Numbered from the stretch's first letter, positions 35,182-45,290 are shown. The stretch: 64,000 bases of DNA from Lachnospira rogosae (GCF_040096455.1 NZ_JBBMER010000011.1:1-64000), one strand, 5' to 3'. Numbers and translations: made by a program. The notes: generated from the letters alone by a model not told the origin.

Positions 35182-35210
35182 TTGAATTCTTAAATAAGCT
35201 GTACTATAAT
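35182..35210 (+). promoter_or_regulatory. Promoter of the FIST-domain gene
   Basis: TTGAAT (35182-35187), 17-nt spacer, TATAAT (35205-35210), about 40 nt before the start codon. Confidence 0.7.
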
Positions 35211-35251
35211 TACGCTAAAATATTATCAAAATTATTTGAAAGGTGAACAAC

Positions 35252-36313
35252 GTGAAACAGATATACAGAGTAGATAAGAGTGGTAATCTCGCACAGGCTA
35301 TAAGTGAGATTACTGCACCAAAATTATTATTATTGATGTCTAATAATGAGCAGTTTGAGCAGCATGTAGAAGAGCTGGAAAGACATTTTCCAGGTGTTCC
35401 AAGCATTGGCTGTATTGGAGGAAGCTACGGAGGACAGACGGTTGTAGCTGATAATGGCGTAGCAGTTATTGCTATGGAGGGGAATTTAAGTGTAGTGACT
35501 AATGTACTTGAGCAGGCTTCGACTATGCCTGTAAAGTATATTGGGAGACTTGAGGAAGATATTAATAAGGTTGCCGCATCACAGAATAATACAATATGTA
35601 TTGACTTTTGTTCAGGTAATGATGCGTGTGTGCTTACTACAATCTACAGTGTTCTTGGAAAGAAGCATATATCACTTGTAGGTGGAACTGGTGATGGAGG
35701 AAAAGTATCAGTTAATGGAAAGATCTATGCTGATGCTGATGTATATGCACTTATTCGTAATAATGATGGTAAGATTAAGGTTTATAAGGAGAATATATAT
35801 AAGCAGGTTCCAGCTTGTCGTTTTATTGCATCTAAGACTGACCGCAGTAAGTATCTTATAGGAGAGCTTAATGGAAGACCAGCCAGAAAAGTATATCAGG
35901 ATATATTAAATATTGGTGATAAGGAGATGGCGACACAGACATTTAAGAATCCGTTAGGTAAGATGAATGGTCAGGATATATGTATAATATCTATTAAAGA
36001 AGTTGTTGGCGATAAACTTGAGTGTTATCGTCAGGTTAATGATTCTGATGTTCTTACATTACTCGAATTACAGGATATATCCCATGTTGTTGAAAATACT
36101 ATTAATCAGATAAAGAAAGATTTTACACACATATCAGGTGTATTTTCTATTAATTGTGTATTAAGATATTTACTCTTCTCACAGGAGCATTATTTTGAAA
36201 CATATCTTAAGTCTATGTCCGTATTAGGAGACCACGCTGGTCTTATAGGTTATGGGGAGCATTACAACCAGCAGTTTGTTAACCAGACAATGACTTGTGT
36301 AGTATTTGAATAA
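35252..36313 (+). CDS. FIST-domain sensory protein
   Basis: 353 aa. FIST N domain (about residues 15-200; VPSIGCIGGSYGGQTV, GVAVIAMEG, LVGGTGDGGKVSVNG) and FIST C domain (about 210-340; NPLGKMNGQDICII, INCVLRYLLFSQE, GLIGYGEHYNQQFVNQTMTCVVF). FIST proteins are predicted small-ligand (amino-acid) sensors often tied to signalling. GTG 35252 is chosen: AAAGGTG lies 6 nt upstream, while GTG 35243 overlaps it. The next gene is a soluble chemoreceptor, so the pair may form a two-part cytosolic receptor. Confidence 0.85.
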   Translation: MKQIYRVDKSGNLAQAISEITAPKLLLLMSNNEQFEQHVEELERHFPGVPSIGCIGGSYGGQTVVADNGVAVIAMEGNLSVVTNVLEQASTMPVKYIGRLEEDINKVAASQNNTICIDFCSGNDACVLTTIYSVLGKKHISLVGGTGDGGKVSVNGKIYADADVYALIRNNDGKIKVYKENIYKQVPACRFIASKTDRSKYLIGELNGRPARKVYQDILNIGDKEMATQTFKNPLGKMNGQDICIISIKEVVGDKLECYRQVNDSDVLTLLELQDISHVVENTINQIKKDFTHISGVFSINCVLRYLLFSQEHYFETYLKSMSVLGDHAGLIGYGEHYNQQFVNQTMTCVVFE

Positions 36314-36400
36314 ATGTTACTGTTTAAAGTCCATTTTGCAAATGAAGTAAATTTAATACTCATAAAATGACAGCAAATATCAAAAAGAGGAGGAGATTAT

Positions 36401-37357
36401 ATGTTTGGCAGAAAATTAAAAACACAGAAAGAAAATGTTATATCGGCACAAGAAGAAACTTTAGATATGCACCCAGTCATACACGTTGCAGACAGTATTA
36501 TTGAATATCAGAAACAGCTTGCAGAGAGGGAAGTAGAATCACTTGATGAGATGGCAGATATACAGAAAGCATTTGTGCTTGCAACTAAAGAGAATGAAAG
36601 ATTAAAAGACCAGGTACAGGAATTATCATCTGTATTTGCTGATGTAGGTCAGATTGCAACAAGCTTTGACGGTGTAAAAAATGAAATTGTTGACTCTGTA
36701 GGAGAGGCACAGAAAAAGGTAGATGAATTAAAGAATAGTTCAAAAGAAGTAAGCAGGAGTTTTGATGAGATAAAGAGTGCATTTGCAGGTGTTCAGGTAT
36801 CTGTACAGCAGATTAAAGATTGTATGCAGCAGATTATAGCAATTGCGAATCAGACTAATATGCTTGCACTCAATGCTTCTATTGAGGCGGCAAGAGCAGG
36901 AGAGCAGGGAAGGGGCTTTGCGGTTGTTGCCAACGAGGTCAAGAACCTTGCAGAGGAGATAAAGACACTTGTAAGCACAGTTGAGGGAAGTATCTCTGAG
37001 GTAGAAAGGGGTACAACACAGCTTAATAATAATATTGAGGAATCACAGTCAGTATTTGGAAAGAATGTTGAAGATGCAGATGCAGCATATGGAGTATTTG
37101 AACAGATTATAAAAGCAGCAGATGCAGCTAAGGAGGTTCAGGAGGAGATAGGCGAGGTTACACAGTCTTCTGAAAAAAGACTTTCAGATGTTAAAGACTG
37201 CTTTGATGACCAGGAACAGCAGTTACAGAAGGTGCTTGCACATATTGAGCGTGCCAACGACTTAGGAACAACCAAGAGTTCTATGTTTGAGGATATGAAT
37301 AACCTTGTATCCCAGCTTGCTCCTATTGCCAAAGATATACAAAATAAATATCAATAA
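36401..37357 (+). CDS. Cytosolic methyl-accepting chemotaxis-type protein
   Basis: 318 aa, no transmembrane segment. The N terminus (about 1-60) carries no known sensor domain. The signalling tip IAIANQTNMLALNASIEAARAG and GRGFAVVANEVKNLAEEIK is clear, with coiled-coil on both sides. GGAGGAG precedes the ATG. It follows the FIST gene after 87 nt, so FIST could be its ligand input; that is inference. It may act on CheA or as a non-chemotaxis adaptor. Confidence 0.85.
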   Translation: MFGRKLKTQKENVISAQEETLDMHPVIHVADSIIEYQKQLAEREVESLDEMADIQKAFVLATKENERLKDQVQELSSVFADVGQIATSFDGVKNEIVDSVGEAQKKVDELKNSSKEVSRSFDEIKSAFAGVQVSVQQIKDCMQQIIAIANQTNMLALNASIEAARAGEQGRGFAVVANEVKNLAEEIKTLVSTVEGSISEVERGTTQLNNNIEESQSVFGKNVEDADAAYGVFEQIIKAADAAKEVQEEIGEVTQSSEKRLSDVKDCFDDQEQQLQKVLAHIERANDLGTTKSSMFEDMNNLVSQLAPIAKDIQNKYQ

Positions 37358-37379
37358 TTTACTGTGAAGGGAATTGGTT

Positions 37380-38354
37380 ATGAATTATATAGTGTTAGAC
37401 CTTGAATGGAATCAGAGCTACAGAGGAAAAGAATATTCTATAGAAGAAATGCCATTTGAGATTATACAGATAGGAGCTGTAAAGCTTGATGAACATAAGA
37501 ATATAACCGGACGGTGGGAAAGAATAATCAGACCTGTAGAATATGTTAAACTTCACGGTAAAGTATCAGAAATGCTTGAAATTACTGAAGATGAACTCAA
37601 AATGGGAGATGATTTTGCAAGTGCGGCGAAAGAATTTCTTGAATGGTGTGGTGATGACTATGAATTTATAACCTGGGGAAGTTCAGATCTTACAGAGTTT
37701 CAAAGGAATATGAAGCATTTCGGGGTTGAGAACAATTTTCCATTTCCATTTATGTATTATGATCTGCAGAAGTTATACAGCAAGGTATACTCAGACGGCA
37801 AGACAAGAAGAAGTCTTAAGATGGCTATTGAGGAGCTTGGTTTCAGCGAGGATGCAGAGTATCATTCAGCAATTAATGATGCTGTATACACGGCAAGGAT
37901 ATTCCAGCAGATGGATTTTGACAGCGTAAAGGTGTATGAGAGCATTGACACATACAGAATACCTAAAGATAGAAAAACTGAGATATATGCCAACTTTGGG
38001 ACATATGAGAAATATATTTCAAGAGGTTTTAAGACAAGGGATAATGCAGCTGATGACAGGGTTGCAAGGTCGTGCAGGTGTTATATATGTGGCAGGTCTA
38101 TGAAAAGACTTATAAAATGGTTTGCGACAACTTCAAAGACATATTATTCAGTATTTGTGTGTGAAGAGCATGGCACATTTAAGGGAAAGCTTAAGGTTAA
38201 ACATAATGATAACGGATTGTATTATGATGTAAGAATTGTTAAGCAGACAGATGAAAAAGGGGTTGATAAGATAATAGACAAGCAGGTTAAGGAACGCGAA
38301 CACAGAAGACGTAAGAGATTGGAAGAACACAAAAGAAAGAAATTACTTAAATAA
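37380..38354 (+). CDS. DEDD-family 3'-5' exonuclease (KapD/Epsilon-like)
   Basis: 324 aa. RNase T/DnaQ exonuclease motifs: ExoI LDLEWNQ (D-x-E), ExoII region FITWGSSDLTEFQ, and ExoIII YHSAINDAVYTARIF (H-x(4)-D). After the exonuclease domain there is a Cys-rich tail CRCYICGRS ... CEEHG that could hold a zinc ion, and a Lys/Arg-rich end. ATG 37380 is chosen because GAAGGGA is 7 nt upstream. Nucleic-acid substrate is unknown. Confidence 0.82.
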   Translation: MNYIVLDLEWNQSYRGKEYSIEEMPFEIIQIGAVKLDEHKNITGRWERIIRPVEYVKLHGKVSEMLEITEDELKMGDDFASAAKEFLEWCGDDYEFITWGSSDLTEFQRNMKHFGVENNFPFPFMYYDLQKLYSKVYSDGKTRRSLKMAIEELGFSEDAEYHSAINDAVYTARIFQQMDFDSVKVYESIDTYRIPKDRKTEIYANFGTYEKYISRGFKTRDNAADDRVARSCRCYICGRSMKRLIKWFATTSKTYYSVFVCEEHGTFKGKLKVKHNDNGLYYDVRIVKQTDEKGVDKIIDKQVKEREHRRRKRLEEHKRKKLLK

Positions 38355-38400
38355 TATTCTATTATGTCTGCCGTGTAAAATAACTAATTAAATATAAATA

Positions 38401-38487
38401 AAAAAGGCAGTAATCTTAATTATATATAATGCTTTGAAGGAAAGGATATTTCTGGGAATTATATATAATTAAGATTACTGCCTTTTT
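38401..38487. terminator. Bidirectional terminator with a perfect 30-bp stem
   Basis: Positions 38401-38430 are perfectly complementary to 38458-38487, with a 27-nt loop. A-run on one side, T-run on the other. It separates the convergent exonuclease and MraY-like genes. Confidence 0.9.
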
Positions 38488-38537
38488 GAATATGACAGGA
38501 TATCTGTTGAATGAAATTGCTGCATCAACAGATGCTG

Positions 38538-39500
38538 CTATATAACTGCATATATTATAGCTGCCGCAATAACAAGCTGTATTATTGCAAATCTGAATAC
38601 GACCTGTGCATCAGACCAGCTCTTGTTCTTTCTCATATGGTCGTGGATAGGTGTTCTTATATTCTGCATAATCTTTATATGAAGAAATCTCATAAATGAA
38701 ACCTTAATAAGACCAAGTCCGCCATCAATTATAAGAACTATGGCAAGTGGAATGTAAAGCAGAGGGCTGTGTAACTTAAGAAAAGCAAATGCTATAAATA
38801 TTCCTATTGCCCTTGAGCCTGCATCGCCCATAAGCAGCTTGCTAGGTGATGCGTTAAACCACAGATAACCAAGAATACATACTACCATAATAAGTATTGT
38901 GTGGCGGAATGAGCTTTCAATGTCAAATATCATAAATAATACATAGGCAGATGAAAGTGTAATTGCCGAAAGAGTTCCACATAAGCCGTCAACACCATCT
39001 GAGCAGTTAGTTACATTTATGCTGACCCATATTAATATAACGATGAGAACACCGTATATGATTGGGTTAAGTGTAACTGTAAGCTTAAAGAGTGATATGT
39101 CAAATGTGTTAGGATTATAGTGGAGATATGTAACTGCCGCCATAACCGCAATTACGAAATCTATAATACCTTTTTTAAGCTCGCCCCAAGGTGATGACGA
39201 AGCATCATCAAGGTAACCTGAGAGCATTGCTGCAAGTACAAGTATAAGATAAATGATTATCTCAGAACTTAAATTGACAAATATCATACAGGTTATTGTA
39301 AATACGAGGATAAATATAATTCCTGCTCCTCTTGGCTTGCCGACTGACTTTGAGCCATTAATTGCGTAAGCTCTGCCGCCATCACGGGGAAGGATATTTT
39401 TACCCATATATATAGCAAGGCACGTTATTGCAAATGCAAATATTATGCTGGCAAAAGTCACAACATTAATATAATTCGGACTTATCAGATAATAAATCAT
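38538..39500 (-). CDS. MraY-like phospho-N-acetylmuramoyl-pentapeptide transferase
   Basis: 320 aa, about ten transmembrane helices. It has the GT4/MraY catalytic features: the acidic pair in GYLDDASSS, NCSDGVDGL (NxxDGxDGL), MGDAGSRAIG and the loop TPIHDHMRKNKSWSDAQVV, in place of the usual HHH. MraY makes lipid I for peptidoglycan. It stands alone here, not in a cell-wall cluster, so it could be a second copy or act on another polyprenyl sugar. Confidence 0.78.
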   Translation of the reverse strand: MIYYLISPNYINVVTFASIIFAFAITCLAIYMGKNILPRDGGRAYAINGSKSVGKPRGAGIIFILVFTITCMIFVNLSSEIIIYLILVLAAMLSGYLDDASSSPWGELKKGIIDFVIAVMAAVTYLHYNPNTFDISLFKLTVTLNPIIYGVLIVILIWVSINVTNCSDGVDGLCGTLSAITLSSAYVLFMIFDIESSFRHTILIMVVCILGYLWFNASPSKLLMGDAGSRAIGIFIAFAFLKLHSPLLYIPLAIVLIIDGGLGLIKVSFMRFLHIKIMQNIRTPIHDHMRKNKSWSDAQVVFRFAIIQLVIAAAIIYAVI

Positions 39501-39734
39501 AATTATGAATTCTCCTTTGATTATTAATAGTTTTATGATAAATTCCTATAATTATGATGTCAAGTGAAAGATAGAAGTAATTAATTGGATTATCAAAATA
39601 TATGAGAAATTTTATTATAAAAATGACCAATTGTCAAAAAATTAATAGTATTTAATTTAATGTTATGATAAAATAATGTTAATACAAAAGTATATGCGAA
39701 GTAATATTATTAATGTGGAAGGGCGGAGTAATAT

Positions 39735-41666
39735 ATGGCTGTGACAATTAATTATGAACAGATAAGAATAACTGAGTTAGACTCATATCTTTTTGGACAG
39801 GGAACACACTACGAGATATATAATAAAATGGGTGCACATATAGCGAAGAAAGATGGAAAGCCCGGAGTATATTTTGCGGTATGGGCACCAGCGGCGAAGG
39901 ACGTGTACGTCATAGGTGAATTTAATGACTGGAAAGCCTATGGCTATGATATGAAGAAGATTTCAGATGGTGGAATATATGAGTTATTTATAGAGGGTGC
40001 TAAGGCTGGACAGATGTATAAGTACCTTATTATTTCACAGAGTGGTGAGGCTATTTACAAGGCTGACCCATATGCCAATGCGGCACAGTTAAGGCCAGAG
40101 ACAGCATCAATTATTACTGACCTTAATGGATTTAAGTGGACAGACAGCGTATGGGTTGAACGTAAGAAGAAAGAGAACCATTTAAAGTCAGCAATGTCTA
40201 TATATGAATGTCATCTTGGTTCGTGGAAGAAGCAGGAAGATGGTACAGAGGACGGTTATATGAATTACCGTGATATAGCACCAGACCTTGCCAAGTATGT
40301 ATCAGATATGGGATATACACATATAGAGCTTATGGGAATTGCAGAGTATCCATATGACGGCTCGTGGGGTTATCAGGTTACAGGATATTATGCACCAACA
40401 GCAAGATACGGAAGTCCTAAGGATTTTATGTATTTTGTGGATTATATGCACAGCAAGAATATTGGTGTAATACTTGACTGGGTACCAGCACATTTTCCAA
40501 AAGATGCACATGGGCTTGCGAACTTTGACGGAAGCTGTGTATATGAATATGCAGATCCAAGAAAGGGCGAACACCCTGATTGGGGAACTAAGGTATTTGA
40601 TTACAGCAAGAATGAGGTATCGAATTTCCTTATTGCCAATGGAATGTTCTGGGTTGATAAGTTCCATATTGATGGCTTAAGAGTAGATGCAGTTGCTTCT
40701 ATGCTTTATCTTGACTACGGAAGGACAGAAGGCAACTGGGTTCCTAACCAGTATGGCGGTAATGGTAATCTTGAAGCTATGAGTTTCCTTAAGCATTTTA
40801 ATAGTATGATGAGAAAGAGATTTCCACAGGCTGTTACAATTGCAGAAGAGTCTACAGCATGGCCAATGGTAAGTGGTGACCCTGATAACGGAGAATGTCT
40901 TGGATTTACATTCAAGTGGAATATGGGCTGGATGCACGATTTTCTTGAATATATGAAGCTTGACCCTTATTTTAGAAAGTTTAATCATGGTAAGATGACA
41001 TTTTCTCTTATGTATGCTTACAGCGAGAATTTTATACTTGTATTATCGCACGATGAAGTTGTTCACCTGAAATGTTCTATGTTAGGCAAGATGCCTGGTG
41101 ACAGAGAGGACAAGTTCGCTAATCTTAAGCTTGCATATGCTTATATGTGTGGACATCCGGGCAAGAAGCTTTTATTTATGGGACAGGAATTCGGACAGTG
41201 GAACGAGTGGAGTGAGAAGCGTTCTCTTGACTGGTATCTTCTTGAGGATGAGAGCCACAAGGAATTAAAGGATTTTACAAGTGCGTGCCTTAAGCTTAAT
41301 AAGAATTACAGATGTTTATATGAAACTGATTATAATTCAGAAGGCTTTAGATGGATTAATGCCAATGACAAGGACAACAGTGTATTCTCATTTATAAGAA
41401 TAAGTCCGGATAAGAAGAAGCATTTGTTATTCGTTCTTAATTTCACACCTGTTGAAAGACCAAGTCATAGAATTGGAGTGCCAATTAAGGGCAAATATAA
41501 GCTTGTATTAGGTGATGATATGAAGAACCAGCAGAAGATAATTGCAAGTAAGAAGGGTGAGTGTGATGGCTATGGTGAGTCACTTCTTGTGGATTTACAT
41601 AGGTATGGAATAGCTGTGTATGAGTTCAATGGTGATGTGGAAGCACACAAGCCTACAATAATATAA
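39735..41666 (+). CDS. glgB: 1,4-alpha-glucan branching enzyme
   Basis: 643 aa. N-terminal CBM48 (about residues 30-130; AVWAPAAKDVYVIGEFNDW), the GH13 barrel with the nucleophile in DGLRVDAVASMLYLDYGR, the acid in TIAEESTAWP and the third Asp in LVLSHDEVVH, and the C-terminal all-beta domain. It makes alpha-1,6 branches in glycogen. AAGGGCGGAG precedes the ATG. No other glycogen gene lies beside it. Confidence 0.95.
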   Translation: MAVTINYEQIRITELDSYLFGQGTHYEIYNKMGAHIAKKDGKPGVYFAVWAPAAKDVYVIGEFNDWKAYGYDMKKISDGGIYELFIEGAKAGQMYKYLIISQSGEAIYKADPYANAAQLRPETASIITDLNGFKWTDSVWVERKKKENHLKSAMSIYECHLGSWKKQEDGTEDGYMNYRDIAPDLAKYVSDMGYTHIELMGIAEYPYDGSWGYQVTGYYAPTARYGSPKDFMYFVDYMHSKNIGVILDWVPAHFPKDAHGLANFDGSCVYEYADPRKGEHPDWGTKVFDYSKNEVSNFLIANGMFWVDKFHIDGLRVDAVASMLYLDYGRTEGNWVPNQYGGNGNLEAMSFLKHFNSMMRKRFPQAVTIAEESTAWPMVSGDPDNGECLGFTFKWNMGWMHDFLEYMKLDPYFRKFNHGKMTFSLMYAYSENFILVLSHDEVVHLKCSMLGKMPGDREDKFANLKLAYAYMCGHPGKKLLFMGQEFGQWNEWSEKRSLDWYLLEDESHKELKDFTSACLKLNKNYRCLYETDYNSEGFRWINANDKDNSVFSFIRISPDKKKHLLFVLNFTPVERPSHRIGVPIKGKYKLVLGDDMKNQQKIIASKKGECDGYGESLLVDLHRYGIAVYEFNGDVEAHKPTII

Positions 41667-41968
41667 TAATAATATAAGAGATATATAAGAGCAGTTTAAA
41701 TAGCAGTCTGATATATAAGTCAGATATCAGGTTGGCAGGATTTAAGTGAAGCAGGTATATGGTATTGATGTAATTATTAATGTGGTTGATTACATTTATG
41801 CTGTAATCTGCTTCATTTTGCTTATTTTTTTGGTGGAAGTAACCGAAATATAATACAGGTTATTTTATAATCAGGCGATAGAATTATCTAAGCAGGATAT
41901 ATAGGCTGTTATTAGGAAATGGAATAACCGGCTGTAGATTAGCCGCAGATAATGTATGGAGGATAAAT
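41667..41968. other. Intergenic spacer, glgB to flagellar-type gene
   Basis: It holds a terminator-like stem TGAAGCAG (41747-41754) with CTGCTTCA (41808-41815) followed by TTTTG and a T-run to 41831. No gene or clear promoter was recognised. Confidence 0.5.
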
Positions 41969-44900
41969 ATGTCTGTATCAATATACGCAGGTAATTTTAA
42001 CAAGGATAATAATGTTAAAGAAACATCTATTAATTATAAGGAAAATGTAAGCAACAGGACTAATGGTGTCAATGGGATATTTAATGGTGTTGTTATGTCA
42101 GAGGGACAGGATAACAGCAGGCTGGCAGATAACACATATGAGTCGTTATTAAAGGAAGCTGATGATGTAAAACAGCAGATTATGAATTCTGCAAGTACAG
42201 CACAGATAAGCTTCAAGGCACTTGTTAAAAAGCTTTCTGGTATGGAAGCAGTCGATATAGCAGGTGATGGATTTAATATAACAGATGCCTCTAAGGATGA
42301 TATGGTATCAATTATTGATAAGATTAGAATTGAGCTTGCAATGCACTCAGACAGCTATGTTGCATATGGAACTGGCGTAAGCTCTGATGCAATTGAGAGT
42401 GTTGCAGGGGCAGGTGCAGCTAATGAATTAAAGCAGAGATTAAGCGGTGCTGGAATAAGCGTTGATGACGATACTGTGCAGCAGGTACAATCAGCACTTG
42501 ATGAGGCGGCTTCAATAACAGAGCTTTCAGAGAGTGCTAAGTATTATATGATTGCCAATGATATTGCACCAACTATTGACGGAATATATAAGGCAGAAAA
42601 TGCTGTCAGTACAAGACCGGCTAACAGCGGATATGAGATTTCATTTAAGGAATTTAATGCTATGCGTCCACAGATTGAGTCGCTTATGAATAAAGCCGGG
42701 CTTGAAGTGAACTTAAGAAACCTTAATAATGCACAGGATTTGATTAATAATAATATACCAGTCACAGAAAAGACTTTAAAATATAAAGCTGTTCTTGACG
42801 TACTTAATTTAAATGGTCTTGATACACAGGATGGACAGGATAGTGTATTATCAAAGATTGCTGACCAGCTTGCTATTGGTGAAGACCCTAAAGATACTCC
42901 ACTTACAAACGATCCATCTATATGGGATAATGTAAAGAACGCAATAGTAACACTGGCTAATGCAAGCTATGATGATATTGTAAATGTTGTTTCATCTGGA
43001 AAAGCATTTACAATAGCAAGTCTGAAGGTCGTAATGCAGGTAGGCTGGAGTGAAACAGCAGAAAGCCGGCAGGCTGTTAACAATCAGATGACTGTTAATA
43101 ACCAGATGTCAGGTGACTGGCAGGGTAATGTAAACAGTCAGATGTCAGGCGGCTGGCAGTGCAATGTTAATAACCAGTATGGTTATGTGCAGGATACGGG
43201 CTATAATCAGGGTGTATATAATAATCAGATGGGCGGTAATTATGCATACCAGCAGCCATATGGTTACAATGCACAGAAAGCTTATAACACACTTGTTGAG
43301 GCAAGGCTTTTACTTACAGCAGGTACAGGTGTAATTCTTGAAAAGAGTAATACATCACTTCTCTACACGCCTCTTGAACAGATTAACGAGCAGATTAAAG
43401 CTCTTGAAGCTAATGGAACATTATATGCTGGCAATACACAGATGTATAATGATGTCCTTGATGTAAGAAAGGCACTTTACGATATTGAGACTGCACCAGC
43501 ACAGATGTATGAAAAGCTTATGAAGAGTGACCCATATAAGTTGAGTATTTCTATGGTATCAGGCATTGCGAGTGGAATGACAAGCCGTTATGCCAAGGCA
43601 ATAGATACATATGAAACAACAGGTACTAAGGTAAGAGAAGACTTAGATGACTCTATTATTAAGGCTGTTAATAACAGTGCAGAGGGTATAATGGACGAAC
43701 TCAATCTTGAGAATACTCAGGAGAACAGAGATGTTATCAAGCTTCTTGCTTCTAATAACATAGATATCAATAAGGAAAATGTTGAGAGGGCAAGAAGAAT
43801 ATATACAACCCTTAATAATCTTGTTGATAATATGAAGCCGGAAACTGTTGTTAAGATGATAGATGACGGAATCAACCCAATGAATACTGATATATGGACA
43901 GTTAATGATTATCTTAGCAGTATGAATCAGGGTGCTACTAAGGATAATGAGGAGAAATATTCAAAGTTCCTCTACAAGCTTGACAAGACAGGTGGAATTA
44001 ACGAAACTAAGAAAAAGCAGTTCATCGGTATATACCAGATGATGAATATATTTACAAGAGATGCTGGTGTGTGTGCGGGTGCTCTTATGAAGCAGGGCAA
44101 AGAGATTACTATGGGTAATCTTATCAGTGCCTACACAAGCCGCAAGCACTCTGGAATAGATGTAACTATTGATGATTCAGTAGGTCTTGGAGATAAGGAA
44201 ACTATCAGTTACTTTGAGTCATTATTTGCAAAGTCACAGAAGTTTATCACTCCTAATACATTGAAGAATTCGGACAATGAGTCACCAATTGAACATCAGA
44301 ATGTTGAAGCATTTGCTAACGGACTTGCTGAACATTATGATGAAGCAGTGGAAAATGAACTTGACAGCAGTTACATAGAAGAAGTAACTAAGAAAGCAGA
44401 ACAGGCTGATGCTGAGGTTGTAAGGGAGTTAAGAAGAGCTGGAATTAATGAGAACATTGGTAACATTAATGCGGTTAATGAACTTATGGCTACAGGACAG
44501 CTTATGGCTTACACAAGAAAGCACGGAAACCATGGCAGTAAGTCAATATATGGAGAGAACATAATTGATAGCAATGACAAGCTTAAGGAAGTGTTAGACA
44601 GCAGGGATAAGCTTGAGGCTATGTATACTAACCTTGAAGAAGCTGCTGGTGATGAACTTGAAGAAGCTATAGAGAGCTCACTTACAGGAACTGCTGAAGA
44701 CCCTGTTGATTATGATACATTTGAAGAATTAAGAATAAGCAACAGACAGATTAGATATATAAGCAATCTTGCAAGAAGAAATGATTACCGTGTCCCTTAT
44801 GTTAAAAATGGACAGGCAGGTCTTATCAATCTTACATTTGTTGCAGATGATAATGACAAGGGAAAGATATCTATTAAGATGAATACAGCTTCGTGGGGTG

Positions 44901-45178
44901 AATTGTCAGTAGAGGCAAAGGTTACACAGTCAGACGTAAGTATGTATGTAAAGCAGGATTCAAGAATTGTGCTTTCCGAAGACAGAAGCATTTATAAGTA
45001 TTTCCAGCAGATTGAGGGAGATCTTAAAGAACAGTTCGGTTATGACAATGTAAGAATTAATTGTGTAAGAGTTCCAGATGTTAAATATACTACATACGAG
45101 GACTCAGGAGCAAAGATTCCATCAGATCGTCTTTATAAGATCGCTTCAGCAATAACAGGAGTATTCTTTGGGGCATAA
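41969..45178 (+). CDS. Large motility-associated protein with FliK-like C terminus (DUF6240-like)
   Basis: 1069 aa, no signal peptide or membrane helix. I recall this layout as the DUF6240 family of Lachnospiraceae, without certainty. The C-terminal 120 residues (ISIKMNTASWGELSVEAKV, LKEQFGYDNVRINCVRV) resemble the FliK/Flg_hook domain, which controls hook length. A Gln/Asn/Tyr-rich low-complexity insert (about residues 372-430, with NNQM repeats) splits the protein. GGAGG precedes the ATG. It sits 113 nt before flagellin. A hook-length or export-linked role is inference. Confidence 0.6.
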   Translation: MSVSIYAGNFNKDNNVKETSINYKENVSNRTNGVNGIFNGVVMSEGQDNSRLADNTYESLLKEADDVKQQIMNSASTAQISFKALVKKLSGMEAVDIAGDGFNITDASKDDMVSIIDKIRIELAMHSDSYVAYGTGVSSDAIESVAGAGAANELKQRLSGAGISVDDDTVQQVQSALDEAASITELSESAKYYMIANDIAPTIDGIYKAENAVSTRPANSGYEISFKEFNAMRPQIESLMNKAGLEVNLRNLNNAQDLINNNIPVTEKTLKYKAVLDVLNLNGLDTQDGQDSVLSKIADQLAIGEDPKDTPLTNDPSIWDNVKNAIVTLANASYDDIVNVVSSGKAFTIASLKVVMQVGWSETAESRQAVNNQMTVNNQMSGDWQGNVNSQMSGGWQCNVNNQYGYVQDTGYNQGVYNNQMGGNYAYQQPYGYNAQKAYNTLVEARLLLTAGTGVILEKSNTSLLYTPLEQINEQIKALEANGTLYAGNTQMYNDVLDVRKALYDIETAPAQMYEKLMKSDPYKLSISMVSGIASGMTSRYAKAIDTYETTGTKVREDLDDSIIKAVNNSAEGIMDELNLENTQENRDVIKLLASNNIDINKENVERARRIYTTLNNLVDNMKPETVVKMIDDGINPMNTDIWTVNDYLSSMNQGATKDNEEKYSKFLYKLDKTGGINETKKKQFIGIYQMMNIFTRDAGVCAGALMKQGKEITMGNLISAYTSRKHSGIDVTIDDSVGLGDKETISYFESLFAKSQKFITPNTLKNSDNESPIEHQNVEAFANGLAEHYDEAVENELDSSYIEEVTKKAEQADAEVVRELRRAGINENIGNINAVNELMATGQLMAYTRKHGNHGSKSIYGENIIDSNDKLKEVLDSRDKLEAMYTNLEEAAGDELEEAIESSLTGTAEDPVDYDTFEELRISNRQIRYISNLARRNDYRVPYVKNGQAGLINLTFVADDNDKGKISIKMNTASWGELSVEAKVTQSDVSMYVKQDSRIVLSEDRSIYKYFQQIEGDLKEQFGYDNVRINCVRVPDVKYTTYEDSGAKIPSDRLYKIASAITGVFFGA

Positions 45179-45185
45179 GAGCGGT

Positions 45186-45212
45186 TAAAGAATTACAGGA
45201 TATGTCCGATAT
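45186..45212 (+). promoter_or_regulatory. Sigma-28 (SigD/FliA) promoter of flagellin
   Basis: TAAA (45186-45189), 15-nt spacer, TCCGATAT (45205-45212); consensus is TAAA-N15-GCCGATAT. It is about 80 nt before the flagellin ATG and just past the large gene's stop, so flagellin has its own late-class promoter. Confidence 0.85.
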
Positions 45213-45290
45213 ATAAAATGTATGATTTGACGAATTCAAAGGATAACGCCAGTAGATGTGGCGGGAATATAAAATCAGGAGAATAAAAGT

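Larger units (their letters stand above)
34910..35251. other. Intergenic region with a repeat and promoter
   Basis: It holds one copy of the triple-hairpin repeat and the promoter of the FIST gene (both listed). Nothing else recognised. Confidence 0.5.
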
